Assembly: GCF_051401765.1 (NCBI RefSeq)
Contig: NC_135071.1
Span: 6,798,961 to 6,862,960, forward strand
Direction: 5' to 3'
From: Calliopsis andreniformis
Taxonomy: Eukaryota; Arthropoda; Insecta; Hymenoptera; Andrenidae
Length of the DNA: 64,000 nucleotides
Within the stretch, counting starts at the first letter, position 1, and every line of letters begins with the position of its first letter. Of the stretch, positions 11,288 to 22,035 are shown piece after piece. The translations under genes were made by a program, and so were the position numbers. The notes beneath the pieces were generated by a model, which saw only the letters and a list, made by a program, of their open reading frames with translations, made no database searches and was not told the DNA's origin.

Positions 11288-11455
11288 ACACTCTTCGTTG
11301 ACAAGTCGTGAGGTACGCGACGAGGGGCCCGTGGGCTAATTATTCTGTTTTCTATCAGTTTTCTCTTAATAGTTTCGAGCAGAGATTTGCTCAAAAGTGC
11401 AGTGAGCCGGGAGTGAATAGACTCATAGCCGCACGTAAAATCTCAAATAGTTTAA
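11288..11455 (+). repeat. Unnamed repeat family, copy A
   Basis: Blocks here recur in reverse complement at 13765-13920: GACAAGTCGTGAGGT (11300), GGCTAATTATTCT (11334) and GACTCATA..C.CACGT (11419). The structure (GC-rich start, T-rich middle) could be an LTR or the untranslated end of an element. I cannot name it. Confidence 0.6.
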
Positions 11456-11992
11456 AGTTTCAATTAGTTTTAGAATTCAAATAGTTCTCTTTTTCTTAAT
11501 TATTTCTTAATATCCAATAATATAGTATTCGGCTTAATAATATAGTAATATCTTTAATCGTGTGCGTGTATGTGTGCGTGTGTGTAGTTTTCCAGGTATA
11601 TCCAGTCTATAGTATTCCAGGTATTTGGAAATCAGATAAAGATCAGATAAAATCGGATAAAGTAATTCAAGGAGAAATATATATAATTTGTAAAGTAACC
11701 AGTAGATTGGTGAGTCCCTCATTGTACATTCTTTTCATTTCTTTTATTATTGTAATTCTTTTATATTTTTGGTTTACTTGACTTTCTTGTTTAATGTTCT
11801 TTTAAATTGTGTTTATCATCAGAATATATTACCTATTTTAATATTGCAACCGCAATACAGTATATTTAATAATCAGACCTTCAAACAAGCCTCCACCTTC
11901 CTCGAACAAGTATAGACGAAAACGAACCCACAGTAATTGATCTATAATCGAGGGTGAAGTAACTGCTCTACTTCATTGTCGAGTGTACTGAT
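11456..11992. other. Unassigned stretch with short GT-rich microsatellite
   Basis: A (GT)n-like run, GTGTGCGTGTATGTGTGCGT, occurs at about 11560-11585. Nothing else is recognisable. Confidence 0.5.
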
Positions 11993-12057
11993 AACGCGCG
12001 TAGCGTTTGAGCAGAAAACATTCCGCCGACCAACGCGTCCGCGCTACGCACGTTACA
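11993..12057. repeat. CpG-rich hairpin
   Basis: GCGCGTAGCG (about 11996) pairs with CGCTACGCACG (about 12041-12051), with about 35 bases between them. It stands out from the AT-rich surroundings. No function is assigned; it could be the end of a decayed element. Confidence 0.5.
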
Positions 12058-12648
12058 ATATCCTAAATTATAAAATAGAAAAACAGACTATTTGAAAGAT
12101 TTTGTGTTCGGGTATGCTTTTGGATGTTTAGAATAAAAAAGTCAAACTACAAACAGCATTACAGAAATAGAACAGTTATATTCAATATTCAAAGAATAGA
12201 TTCTCATGTAATAGAAAATTGTCTCATAAAGATCTAATAATAAACCCCCAAACCAACAAAAATACTGGTGATTTACATAATAATAACAATAACGAAGAAT
12301 CCCTCCCCCCTTAAAACTCCCCATCTGCCCTTAAGCATGAAGTATAATTATAAAATAGTATATATAACTATTAGTTTTACTATAATAGATATTAATTTAC
12401 AAATAAAGAAGTGCCATTTTTCCTAACATGACAAAAATACCCACTTCTGGGCATATAACTAAAAAGCAAGTAAGTATAAGACTCCTAGCGGACTCAATTA
12501 GATAAAAGCAAATTACCAAAGAAGAAAAAAATATACAAAATGAGAGAAAACTATTTTCAAGAGCCACCAGGCCATTAATCTTGTACTAAAAAATGTAATG
12601 TATGCTTTTTCCGATCATTTTATAACATTATATAAATTATGTATGGTG
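12058..12648. other. Unassigned AT-rich stretch
   Basis: I see nothing. A C-run (CCCTCCCCCC near 12300) is the only notable composition feature. Confidence 0.5.
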
Positions 12649-12715
12649 TTACGAGCAGAGTTCTTCCCCCGCTCGTTACTTACAGTTTGTTACGAGGCCA
12701 CACCCAAGACATATC
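12649..12715 (+). repeat. LTR-start-like motif shared with 41838-41893
   Basis: TGTTACGAGCAGAGTTC followed by CCGCTCGTTACTTACAGTTT recurs in reverse complement at 41838-41893 with a few changes. A TGTTACG start would suit the 5' end of an LTR, but I could not find a matching end or a target duplication in either place. Confidence 0.5.
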
Positions 12716-13764
12716 TTATAATATTTTAAATTCATGTGTGACTATTCAGCAATTTCCCTATGTTTCAACAATTTATTAACAATATTACGCGAAATGGTAG
12801 TATGGCCACGAACACAATGCGCAATACGTTATAGACACAATACGTAAGTATTAGTAATATTTTACTTATTCTAAGAGGATAAGGATAAATGGGTTAGGAA
12901 ATCATTTAGTGTCATACAGGCCCCGCTACACGTGATTATTTCCTGAGAGGTGGAGACTTAGGATCGTATTGTAATCGGAAAAATAAATCAATTCACTTAA
13001 CATAATGATAACGAAAATGATCCAAAAAAATATGTTATCAAAAATTTACAAATATCAAAAGAACAGGTTAATTGTTTTCACATTAAAATATGCCAATTCA
13101 ACAATATCGAAGGGAAATGAAAATTCAAAAATGAAAAAAATTGCGTTATGTAAAATATGTGCACAGAATTGCAAAATTAATGTATGTATTCACACGCATA
13201 AAAAATAGTATAAACATTAAATTGCACGAGAAACCAAGTAACGTAACAAAACAAAAAAAAAGGAAAAATGTGTTGTTTCTAAAAAGATTCCGCATATGTT
13301 TGTATATCACACCTATTCGTGCTTCTATATGCGGAGGCGGCCTCAAGGACTCTAAGGTAAATCCATGATATCGACACCCGATATTGATGTCCCTCGAACC
13401 ACGAGCAAACAAATGGCGATAGCACATGTACAATAAATTGGAAACCAAGCTAATATATAATGAATGCAAAAATAATATCAAAAATAATTCCAGAGCAATT
13501 AAGTTATAATGAAGAAATTATATAATAACCAAAAGGACTCACGCAGTCGAAGAAATCATATAATTAAACGTGGTTGTTAGGCGAAATCATAACAGGTAAA
13601 TCAAACCTAGTCTTCGTTTCTAAATCCTTTACATTCTTTCTAAAAAAAATTGTTACCCAAAATGAAGTCACAATATACAGTGTCAATGGTCGATGCCTGG
13701 ATTATGCTCTGAATTTAACTAGTACTGGAAAAGAAAGAACACACACGCGGATTTTTAGAACGAT
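12716..13764. other. Unassigned stretch
   Basis: Mostly AT-rich. The open frames at 13005-13208, 13141-13368 and 13146-13481 are low-complexity and carry no domain. Confidence 0.45.
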
Positions 13765-13920
13765 TATATGAACTATTTACGCGATTTAACGTGGAATTAT
13801 GAGTCCCGAACGCATTGCTCCAGCAAAGAAACTGTTAAATTAAAGAGATTGGGAGAATAAAGAAAAGAATAATTAGTCCACGGCTTTCCGTCACGGACCT
13901 CACGACTTGTCGACGAAAAG
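13765..13920 (-). repeat. Unnamed repeat family, copy B (inverted)
   Basis: This is the reverse-complement counterpart of 11288-11455; for example ACCTCACGACTTGTCGACGA is at 13897-13916. The two copies face each other about 2.3 kb apart. The GC-rich part continues to about 14060, but its match to copy A fades there. Confidence 0.6.
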
Positions 13921-14123
13921 TGATGGTTAGCGGAAACTAGGACAGGCAGAGTCTTTTACGAATAACCACTACATGGATCTCCCGCCATATCGGCGTGAGG
14001 TCCTAGCGAATCAGGTGAGATATCGCGACGAGAGCCTCATCGTTACTCGCTAATTCAAATTTTAGCATGTCGCATGTGTTCCCTTTCGCAGCTTCCTTTA
14101 ATAATCTTCCATTAGTAATATAC

Positions 14124-14710
14124 AGAGTGTTACTGAACAGCAGGTGATAAATTTAAGGAGTGATTCTAGAGAACAAAATAAGACGAAAATCAAGACTAAC
14201 AATTTCACGTTTGAGGGTTCGTTTCTTAGTTATAAACGTCTAGAAATTTGGTGGAAAGCACCAGAAATGAGCCCTCCAGCAGTAGTTGCCTGAACAGCAA
14301 TATCGCAGTGATGTAACGGAGAGGAGACGTCACTCACCGTCGAACAGTTGGTCGGAAATCTTACGACAGTCGACAAGGCTACAGGATCCAAAATTCAGTT
14401 AAAATGTATGAATATCATTAAATAACAATAATCTAGTCTATTTGTTACAATCCATAAGCTAACTCAAAGTACTGATTATGAGATATAAAGGGTTAATATG
14501 TCCACGTTTATATAAATTGTTTGTTCCACTTCACATATCCACACATTACGATTCTCTCATCTGCAAATATTGAAAGACTATAGGTTATCGTTGACTAACA
14601 CTAAACCTGCCTACTCCTTACAATCTAGAAGACAATTCACAATACGCTCTATGAAATTTTTGAATAGAAAGGGTTAATGTGTCCACCCACCGATTAATCT
14701 TCTGGTCCAA
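14124..14710 (+). mobile_element. Unnamed dispersed element, copy 1
   Basis: This region is homologous in order and orientation to 37618-38075. Shared blocks are CAGAGTGTTACTGAAC/TAGGGTGTTCAGC at the left end, GATTCTAGAGA(A/T)CAAAA, AAGACGAAAATCAAGA, AAACCTGCCTACTCC and GAATAGAAAG(G/g)(G/A)TTAATGTGT at the right end. Copy 1 has an internal duplication: GGGTTAATATGTCCAC near 14490 and GGGTTAATGTGTCCAC near 14670. A TA precedes the left end. No coding sequence is visible, so it is probably a non-autonomous DNA transposon. Confidence 0.7.
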
Positions 14711-16469
14711 ATTCACACACGAAAAAGGCTGCACACACTACTAAAGGTCTTGGTGTAGAATTTGGAGGAAAACCACACACACAACGGGAGATTTGTAGGA
14801 AAACTCAGCATACATCACGAATATTTGCACAAACGCTTGTTGTGAAGGTCTGTCGAAAAACTAACTGCGGCTTCTTGAAAAACTCGTCGAGGACCTCCCC
14901 CCAATACTTGGTGTTGTTAGATACGTGGATCTTCCCACAAAGGTCCTTAACTTTACTGAAGGCTTAGGGTCTCCGAAAACCGAGTCGATGCGCGAACGAA
15001 GTTCTTTAATATTTGATATTCAAATTCATGGTTTTAATGATTTCTGTAAACAAAAATTAAACTAACTACATGACTTAGATCGTGCTCGGTGTTTACGCTT
15101 ATTGCACTAATTACCAGTAGGCTTTGCTTTCCTGACCTAGTATTACCAAAAATTGATAGAGGTAGAGATATTTTCTTGATGTTTAAATAAATGGAATTTC
15201 AAATCAATGAACATGTGGATACATTTTAAAATGTATGCGTATTTCTTATTAGCAATTGAAACCAACCTATATACATTTTGCGTGGTACAACCGCAAAAAG
15301 TGTCTAAATGTAAAGATAAACCGAAAATAATGACCTTTATTCATATATAAAACCCGAAAATAGTAAGGTACACATTTACTAAACGAGTCTTTAAATTTAA
15401 TTTTCCCGAAAACTAAGTACCTTATAAAAAGAATTGTATTCTTTGTTTTCGGTTTATTTTCATATGTATGTAAATCCACCCTTTTCCCGATTGTATCGCA
15501 CGCCTTGCTATATCGTATATGATCAAAAATTAGTAGTATCCCCAAAACAAGCGATTAGGCAGCTGCGGATCATAATTTCATTAGAAGTAACACGTTCCAG
15601 GTATAGCAATATATGTAGTGGAGAGGGAAATGTTCATGTCACGTTTCCAATTTGGAACCGTAGAGCGACTACGTCTCGCCCTCATTAGACAGCCGCGTAT
15701 CTGTATGTAATACTGTTCCTATAACGAAAATTGTAACAGCAGATACCGCGTGTTAATTTTGAAAAATCACGTGACTAATGTACCCCCTTAAATATGTCAA
15801 TATTTGAAAGTGTATTGAAGAAACGTGTTAACACTGCAGAGTGTAATATAAGATTATTACATATTATAAAGAGGTCTAATATATACTACGCATCTCATTA
15901 TTAGTGCATGGTTATTTAGCAGGTGGATAAGACGGAACTGGAATAATGGAACCGGGCAAAGAAAAATGATCGTACATTATAATACATAGAAATAAGCGAT
16001 TTCCGGCACGTCGCACAGATTGAACGCTTATATTCGCAAGAAGTTTCATCTCCTTAAATTTCAGTGCTTGGAAATCTGCATATTTAAATATTTTAGTATT
16101 TGAGTTTAAAGGCTTAAATACTTCAATAATTGAAAGTTTTAACTCTCAAAAATTTCAACTTTTGAAAATTATAAGCCATGGAAATTTTAATGTTTGAAGA
16201 TAATTAGTTGAAAAATTGAATATTTAAAATTTGGATCGTTTAAAGTGTTGAATGTTTGAATTTTTATATCTTTGTTATTTTTTATTAACAATTTCAACCT
16301 CTGTATGGAAGTTATTCTGCAAATCCAGATACATGTAAGCCCAAGGTGTGTTGCTATTACTAAGTTAATGCTCGAATCTGTCATTCACTCAAATCATATT
16401 TGGTATATATTACATATGTTGAGCATCTATATTTTTAATTTGCATTCTTTCAAGAATGAGTGAATGAGT
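14711..16469. other. Unassigned stretch with low-complexity patch
   Basis: I see no gene. The part at 16060-16270 is a degenerate array of words like TTTAAATATTT, TTGAAAATT and GTTTGAA. Frames at 15267-15545 and 15434-15688 have no domain. Confidence 0.5.
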
Positions 16470-16559
16470 CGAGTATTGCTTGAAATGGGCTTAGAGAGTA
16501 TCATATTACATGACAGAGGGAGGAAGTGGAGATGAGTGGAGGAGACCACACAGACGTAG

Positions 16560-16720
16560 TTTAAAGATACATTTCGACCTTTGTGTCTCAAATAATAGAC
16601 ATTGCCATAGGACATGGTCAATATCCTGCGTTGCCTAGCCGCAACTGCATTTGGAATCATCTAGAACATTTATCTTAGTTAGTAAGAAAGCAAGACTGTA
16701 ATGCCCAAATCTCATTCTGT
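16560..16720 (-). pseudogene. LINE C-terminal Cys-rich tail
   Basis: On the minus strand, INRMRFGHYSLAFLLTKI and DDSKCSCG (to about 16640) are followed by a stop codon and then QDIDHVLWQCLLFETQRSK (about 16630-16570). This is the CxC..H..C element found at the end of I-clade ORF2 proteins. It is interrupted by one in-frame TAG. Confidence 0.8.
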
Positions 16721-16879
16721 TGATTGTAGTTATCGTTTCTTGTGGTAAATTTGTATTATTAAACCATGGCTTCTCCTCTCGATATGACAATGCTTAAAAT
16801 AGTTTACGCCTTTACAGAAGCCTTCCTTGATCAAGAATTCATTAGTATTAGCGAATGCTGGCGATTTTGAAATCTCGTT

Positions 16880-17330
16880 TCGCATCCTTAACAAGAATTC
16901 TGAAGAAAGATATTGAAGCTGTATTAGTAGCATCCCTAGCCAAACCATCAGTAACCTCATTCCCATGAATCCCAATGTGAGCAAGAATCCAGTGAAACTC
17001 AAATTTGTTCACATTTGAATCGTTCTTACAATAATCATGGAGTTTATTCTTTATTTCGAAAATAAAAGGATTGGTCTTTACATTAAGAGTAAGACGATTA
17101 AGAAAAGTAAAAGCTCAAAGAATTCAGGAAAATTATAAATCTTTGTTTAAGGTTATTTGAGACGATGTCAACCGCGTCATTGACAGCGATACATTCAGCT
17201 GTATATATTAGTGCATTTTTATTTATACTTCTAAATTGTGAGATATCTAAATTATTATAGACTCAGATACTACCACTAGAAACCGAATTCTTGACTTTTC
17301 TCCCATCCGTACATATGGCAAGAGCTCCTT
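16880..17330 (-). pseudogene. LINE RNase H domain, broken
   Basis: On the minus strand, LAICTDGRKV (about 17310) holds the first acidic residue of the TDGS motif. A stop codon follows after about 14 residues, at about 17260. ALIYTAECIAVNDAVDIV (about 17215-17165) carries the second (the Glu of AEC). FHWILAHIGIHGNEVTDGLA (about 17000-16930) matches the conserved WIPGHVGIxGNExAD segment with its catalytic Asp. The order and spacing are typical of the I-clade RNase H that removes the RNA template. Confidence 0.85.
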
Positions 17331-17861
17331 TTTTTCTCTGCAAGTTGATTTATCAAAAGATTGGGATTATCAGTTTTACTTATTGCTCGATCAAAATCAA
17401 TATCTGTGGGAACATTACACATTAGGGCAGAATAAGAATAATTGTGAATGTTACAGCGTACGGAAGAAAAGATATAATCACCACTGTTATTGAGATTCTA
17501 AATACGCTAGAGCAGCAAGCGATTACTAACTTTGTGTTTCCGACGTTGGCTAGTCAAAATTTTGTTTAATTGAGTAATGGTTTTATGGATTAAGAGCCCA
17601 CTATTAGAATGAATTTTATATAGATAATTGTTGCACAAAAATCTTGGACGGTCCTTTATAAGTTATACTTTTAACTCAGATAAAAGAATATTAGTAGGAT
17701 TACTGAGTCTATATCCCAGGGCCCAGTCTTATGTCAGCGTATTGAATTTTCTCAAGTTTTTGACCAATTTGAGTCGGGAAGTAAACAAAGCAACTATAAT
17801 CTATAATTGAGCGGACAAAACAATTATAAAAAATCATTAGAATTTTTGGGTGGGCTTTTCG

Positions 17862-19080
17862 TCAGGTACCTTTGAGATATTTTACAATATTTAAAGCTCT
17901 ATAACACTTCTTTTGGATACAATCAATTTGTTGTTTGAATGACAGTTTATAATTGAAAACGACACCCAAGAATCGAACTAATTCACTTGATCGTATTTGT
18001 ACGTTGTTAATCTTTATGCTTGTTTTCCCACGTAGAATATTACACTTGTTGAAATGTACGAAAACATTTTTACGAAGAGATAGTTCCAATCCCAAATGTC
18101 CAAGATCAGCATGAATTGAGGAAACTGACTTTTCTAATAGATTTGAGGCAAAGGAGGATCTCGTATAGTATATCATAGTAAGGTCATTTGCATACTGTTT
18201 AACGATAACACTCTTAGGAACATTGCTGGCAATTTTGAAAATATAGATGTTAATAACAATAAGTTCAAAACCCTACCTCAGGGAATACCTTTATAAACTT
18301 TTCTAACATCCCTCCCAGTAACATCAGTATGAATTAAAAGAAAGAAATCTAATAAATTTAACCATGTCTATTAAGCAGCCAATTTCTGTTAGTTTGTTCA
18401 AAAAATGCTTGGATTGATATTATCAAATACACGATTAATGTCTAGAAATAACGTAAGGAAGCCTTTTTTTATTGCTGAAAGCTTGCTCCACACTTAGTAT
18501 CAAATTAGTCAAATTATCTTTTTGTAGAATGACCTTTTCGAAAACATGATTGAGTATTGAGAAGGAGCCCATGGTGTTCGATCGACCATTTCCATTTTTT
18601 TAAACATTGTCTCGAAAAGTTTGCAGAGGCAGAACGTTATCAAAATTTGTTTAACACTTTTTCCGTCTGACTGCATAATAAAATGGATGTATGATTTTTC
18701 CCAGTCCACTGGGAAGTTGCTAGTAGAGAACATTTCATTATAATTATCCAGGAGTATTAATTTGTACTTTATTGGCATTCTTTTTAGAATTTGGTAGTCA
18801 ATCCCATCAATACCCGGAGCTGAACGAATCCTTTTACTATTAAGAGCTAGGGTGAACTCTAAAAAATCAGAAGAAGAATTTAGTAAGTCATTGTTAGCAT
18901 AAGATGGGAAATACGTAGAATAATTACGAATCCAGGAAGGGCTAATTTTGTCAAGAGCATCACGAATGGCACCTGGTTCGAGATTCTTTGATGTGTGATA
19001 CGGCGCTACTTTAACCTATTTATTTTTTAGTATTTTACTGACATTCCAGACGTCTTTTATGTTAGAGCTGAAGGTGATAC
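17862..19080 (-). pseudogene. LINE reverse transcriptase domain, broken
   Basis: The minus strand begins with a pre-RT segment: KVAPYHTSKNLEPGAIRDAL near 19010, then WIRNYSTYFPSYANNDLL near 18920. ALNSKRIRSAPGIDGIDYQI (about 18850-18790) is the conserved region just before the palm. PVDWEKSYIHFI (about 18700) and LCKLFETMFKK (about 18610) follow. The distal part holds LGLELSLRKNVFVHFNKCNI (about 18080) and VRFLGVVFNYKLSFKQQID (about 17960-17900). Together these match the fingers, palm and thumb of I-clade reverse transcriptases. Several frame changes lie between 18509 and 18176, where the YADD-type active site should be. I could only see a weak equivalent, so catalysis is surely lost. Confidence 0.8.
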
Positions 19081-19499
19081 TTTCAGTAAATTTTCTAAAA
19101 TTCTCCCTTTTCTTTCCCTTTTTCGAGATCTTCTTTCTTCGTGGAGATACTTCTTGAATTCCAGAATATGTAGTATCTTGAGGTCCATATGATAGAGCAA
19201 AGTCATTTTGGGTTGTAATTTGTAGACGTTATCAGTAGAAAAAGTTGTGAAATAACATTGAATTGTCCGAGTGTGGGAATATTTCAGAAGCGGACTACTA
19301 TAAAAGCTTTTTCTTTATTCTGGAACATCTAGATTTAAGGCTTCGATCCTCTGAATGAGGTATCACTAAGTGAATAACTTTAATTTAGCCCTCCGTGTCT
19401 TCTGTAAATTTTAATGCAATTTTAAAAAAATGCTGTCCTCTAGATTTGGTTAGAAAGTGCTTTAATTTATCGTAATTTAAAACAAGTGGCGTGGTTGAG

Positions 19500-20175
19500 A
19501 GTTGCATTACTTTTCGTACAGTTGGGATACAGCTTCGCTATGTGACCCTTCTGTTTGCAAATAAAACAACTCGTGGAGTCAGTACTAAAGTAAATCCAAT
19601 AAGAGGTTTCGTCGTAGTTAATTTGCAATGACTCTAGAATAAAGCACTAATCTTCTTCCTTAACATAAACTTGACGACGGAATAATAGGATATGTGAACG
19701 GCCAGGTTTGCTTAACCGTGTCCCGATATGACTCATTTGAAACACTAGAATAATTCGTTTACTTTGTAATAAATCCATCAGAAATTGATGTGGAATAACG
19801 GGACTAACATTTGAGATAACCAAAATATAAGAATATTTTACCATTAATGGTATGATTTACTATCAGTATTGATTTATTGGATACCTTTTCCACTAAAGAA
19901 GGACTAGATAGAAAAATACAAACTCTGCCACCAGAGATTTTGGCTATAAATAATATGTTTCTTGGATCGATTAATTTTTCCAAGCTATCAAGGTAATCGT
20001 CATTAGAGATACCGTCAATAGAATTTATTACTATAGCTTGATCCTTTTTTGGAGTTGAATTGTTGGCAGTAACATTCGCGTATGTTGCATTCACTTGAGT
20101 TTGTGAGTGACTTTGATCTTCCTCGAGGAGATGACCCCTGGTGTCAGAAGCTATTGTTTTAGGCTATTTCTCTTA
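19500..20175 (-). pseudogene. LINE ORF1 (nucleic-acid-binding, gag-like)
   Basis: The minus-strand frame is open from about 20175, upstream of any ATG. It runs through a Ser/Thr/Asn-rich stretch and an RRM-like fold region (NILFIAKISGGRVCIFLSS near 19960, then SNKSILIVNH near 19870). It then shifts frame to VIPHQFLMDLLQSKRIILVF and LSKPGRSHILLFRRQVYVKEED (19800-19650). A zinc knuckle, CFICKQKGHIAKLY, follows near 19570. Its final Cys is replaced by Tyr (TAT), so the fourth ligand is lost. Proteins of this type bind the element RNA and form particles with it. The frame is broken at about 19805 and again after 19650. Confidence 0.8.
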
Positions 20176-20330
20176 AAGAGTAGCCTAAGAAAGCACTATT
20201 CTGCTATCGAAATACAGAAAATAAAAAATTACTTAATAAAATATCACCAGGATTTCGAGTGTAACGTCCCTAAACTGATGCTACGTTGTCCATAGAAGAG
20301 CGGTTTTCCACTGGATGAAAAGGTGGGGGT

Positions 20331-21534
20331 TCATGTGACCTGCGGTTACGGAGTTGAAATCCAATGCTTAGATTTTTCTTAACAGAATTTATGAAAAAAA
20401 ATCTGTTATAATCCTAACATTAATAAAATATTAATACGTAATCTAATTTAGTTGAATATTAATGGAATTATAAAATGGTTATATTATACGTAATTGTATA
20501 ACAGTATATAGATTATTATATATATGTCAATTATTTCAGTAACGCAAGAGTTATACGTCTACGCTTATTATGGCGTTGCTCGAGGGGTTGAATTAGATGG
20601 TTACGCTATCATTAATTACAGATGTATTAATTTATCATAATAATCATAATGTAATTCGCGGTAGAGGATCCTCTATACGAAGCGCAATGTAAATGTATGT
20701 GTATATGCATGTGTAATGGATCTAGTTTCGTATGCCTTGGTCGCTGCCAAAGCCATAGGTGTCTTCGTGAAACAATTAATTCTTCTTTTACTTGTCAAAG
20801 TACCCGTAAACCTTTTATTATCTCGGTTATATCAGCCGCTATCCTTGAGAAAATACACTTCGGGAGTGGTTTTAATATCTGTCAGACAGGGAACGGCTTC
20901 TAGCGCTTGTTGACAGGCGATTCGTCTGCTTTATGGCAATTGTGAACTATAACCTTAAAGGAGCATCAATTAGTATATTTGCTAGAATGGGCGTTACCCT
21001 TAGGGTAGCGATCTCGATCCAATAGGGCTTAGTATATCAGCTGCCTCCAAAATATCGCTAAAACTCCACTTAACGTCGTCGTAGTGCACCTGTCTTAGAG
21101 GTTACGCAAACCTAAGTATGTAAAGGACCATCGAATACTCTTGATCTCTGAAAAATCTTGATCTCTTGATTTCTGGTCGTTACTTCTAAAGGAGCAGTCT
21201 CAATCTTTGGATAAGTACCTCAGTTGCCTCTGAGATCCTTGTGTTCTCGTAACTCGATGCCAGAAAGAAGTGTGTCTCCTGCTGCTTTTGCAGCTCCTTA
21301 TATACCCGCCAGTTGGAGTTCGCGCATGCGTAGTGAGTTATTTCTAATGGCGCGCTTATTCTAACTGTGAATGTTTTAGATGAAAACGTACGAAATACGT
21401 TATATTTATACTAAATATAATTATATTAAAATATAATAACACATATATACAGGAGATAAACAAAAATTGTTTATACAATCCTATATGAACTATTTTTTTT
21501 ATCTCTAATACTTTAGGAATTAACGCACTGTACA
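20331..21534. other. Unassigned, moderately GC-rich stretch
   Basis: The segment 20900-21340 is richer in GC than its surroundings. It ends in CAGCTCCTTATATACCCGCC (near 21290-21310), a TATA-type sequence such as LTR promoters have. I could not find TG..CA ends with a duplication, so I do not call an LTR. The nested frames at 20697-20913 have no domain. Confidence 0.4.
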
Positions 21535-21556
21535 GTGTTCGCTAGGACACCCTGTA
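21535..21556 (-). repeat. Mariner-type end, CAGGGTGTCC
   Basis: Read on the minus strand, TA then CAGGGTGTCCTAGCGAACAC starts at about 21554 and runs to lower coordinates. It looks like the terminal repeat of a mariner-type element, and the solo LTR has landed directly against it. I found no partner end. Confidence 0.4.
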
Positions 21557-21560
21557 TATA

Positions 21561-21985
21561 TGTTAGAAATGTCAAGACCTTTCGGCGGTTCTGGGGTAAG
21601 TGCCGTGTCCCTTGACACAGTCCTCTTGCCAGAGAGTCAAAAAGACTCTCCCCGCTCCATGGCCAGATCCTCCAGGAATAAAGTCTCTATTCTTTAGCAA
21701 CGCGGCATCGGGCCACTTGCCTTCTCTAAACATTCGCTCTTCTTTTAAACAATCAAACGATACCCGGTAGCTGGGAGGCCCAACGTAGCCACTAGCCATA
21801 AACAGTATCGCCACTCGGGCCGTCGCCAAATCTAATCATCGGTGACAGATTTAAGATCCCGCCTATAAACAATCCTATACCTTTTGCGGAGATCTACGTC
21901 GCTACGGCTAATTGACTTGGCACGTATCTCGTCCTCGGACGAGATCGACACGTGCATCTCCTTAAGACAAAGGTTGACGCTAACA
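21561..21985 (-). mobile_element. Solo LTR of the gypsy family at 28374
   Basis: On the minus strand it begins TGTTAGCGTCAACC and ends TTTCTAACA, so the ends are TGTTAG..CTAACA. TATA occurs on both sides (21557-21560 and 21986-21989), giving a 4-bp target duplication that could be up to 6 bp in this low-complexity site. Its second half matches the left LTR of the gypsy element: GGCTACGTTGGGCCTCCCAG, AAGAAGAGCGA, TTGCTAAAGAAT, GGATCTGGCCA and CACGGCACTTACCCCAGAAC. The 425-bp length and the absence of coding sequence mark it as a solo LTR. The U3 half is more diverged than the R/U5 half. The minus-strand frame 21572-21829 lies inside it and is not a gene. Confidence 0.88.
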
Positions 21986-22035
21986 TATATATAACTAATA
22001 TAACTAATATAACTAATATATATATATATATTAAA
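21986..22035. repeat. AT-rich tandem repeat
   Basis: There are about three units of TAATATAACT followed by a (TA)n run. The target site of the solo LTR lies at its edge. A purine-rich GATAGAGAGA tract follows at 22100-22160. Confidence 0.7.

Larger units (their letters stand above)
16470..20330 (-). mobile_element. I-clade LINE, decayed, endonuclease missing
   Basis: One non-LTR retrotransposon lies on the minus strand. ORF1 is at the high-coordinate end (about 20175 down to 19500, including a zinc knuckle). The reverse transcriptase (about 19080-17860), a connecting domain (17860-17330), an RNase H domain (17310-16890) and a Cys-rich tail (16720-16560) follow. RNase H plus the CxCG..QDIDHVLWQC tail is diagnostic of I-clade elements. 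Between the zinc knuckle near 19545 and the start of the reverse transcriptase near 19080 there are only about 450 bases. The roughly 240-residue endonuclease expected there is absent. Frameshifts and stops occur throughout. Boundaries are approximate because no target duplication or tail repeat was recognised. Confidence 0.85.

Noticed and set aside
11687..12055. TGTAAAG..CGTTACA as a solo LTR
   Set aside because: The flanks (TAATT and ATATC) do not form a target duplication, and the ends match only over TGTAA/TTACA.
20900..21340. GC-rich block with TATATA as an LTR
   Set aside because: No TG..CA termini with a duplication could be found. It is described as unassigned.
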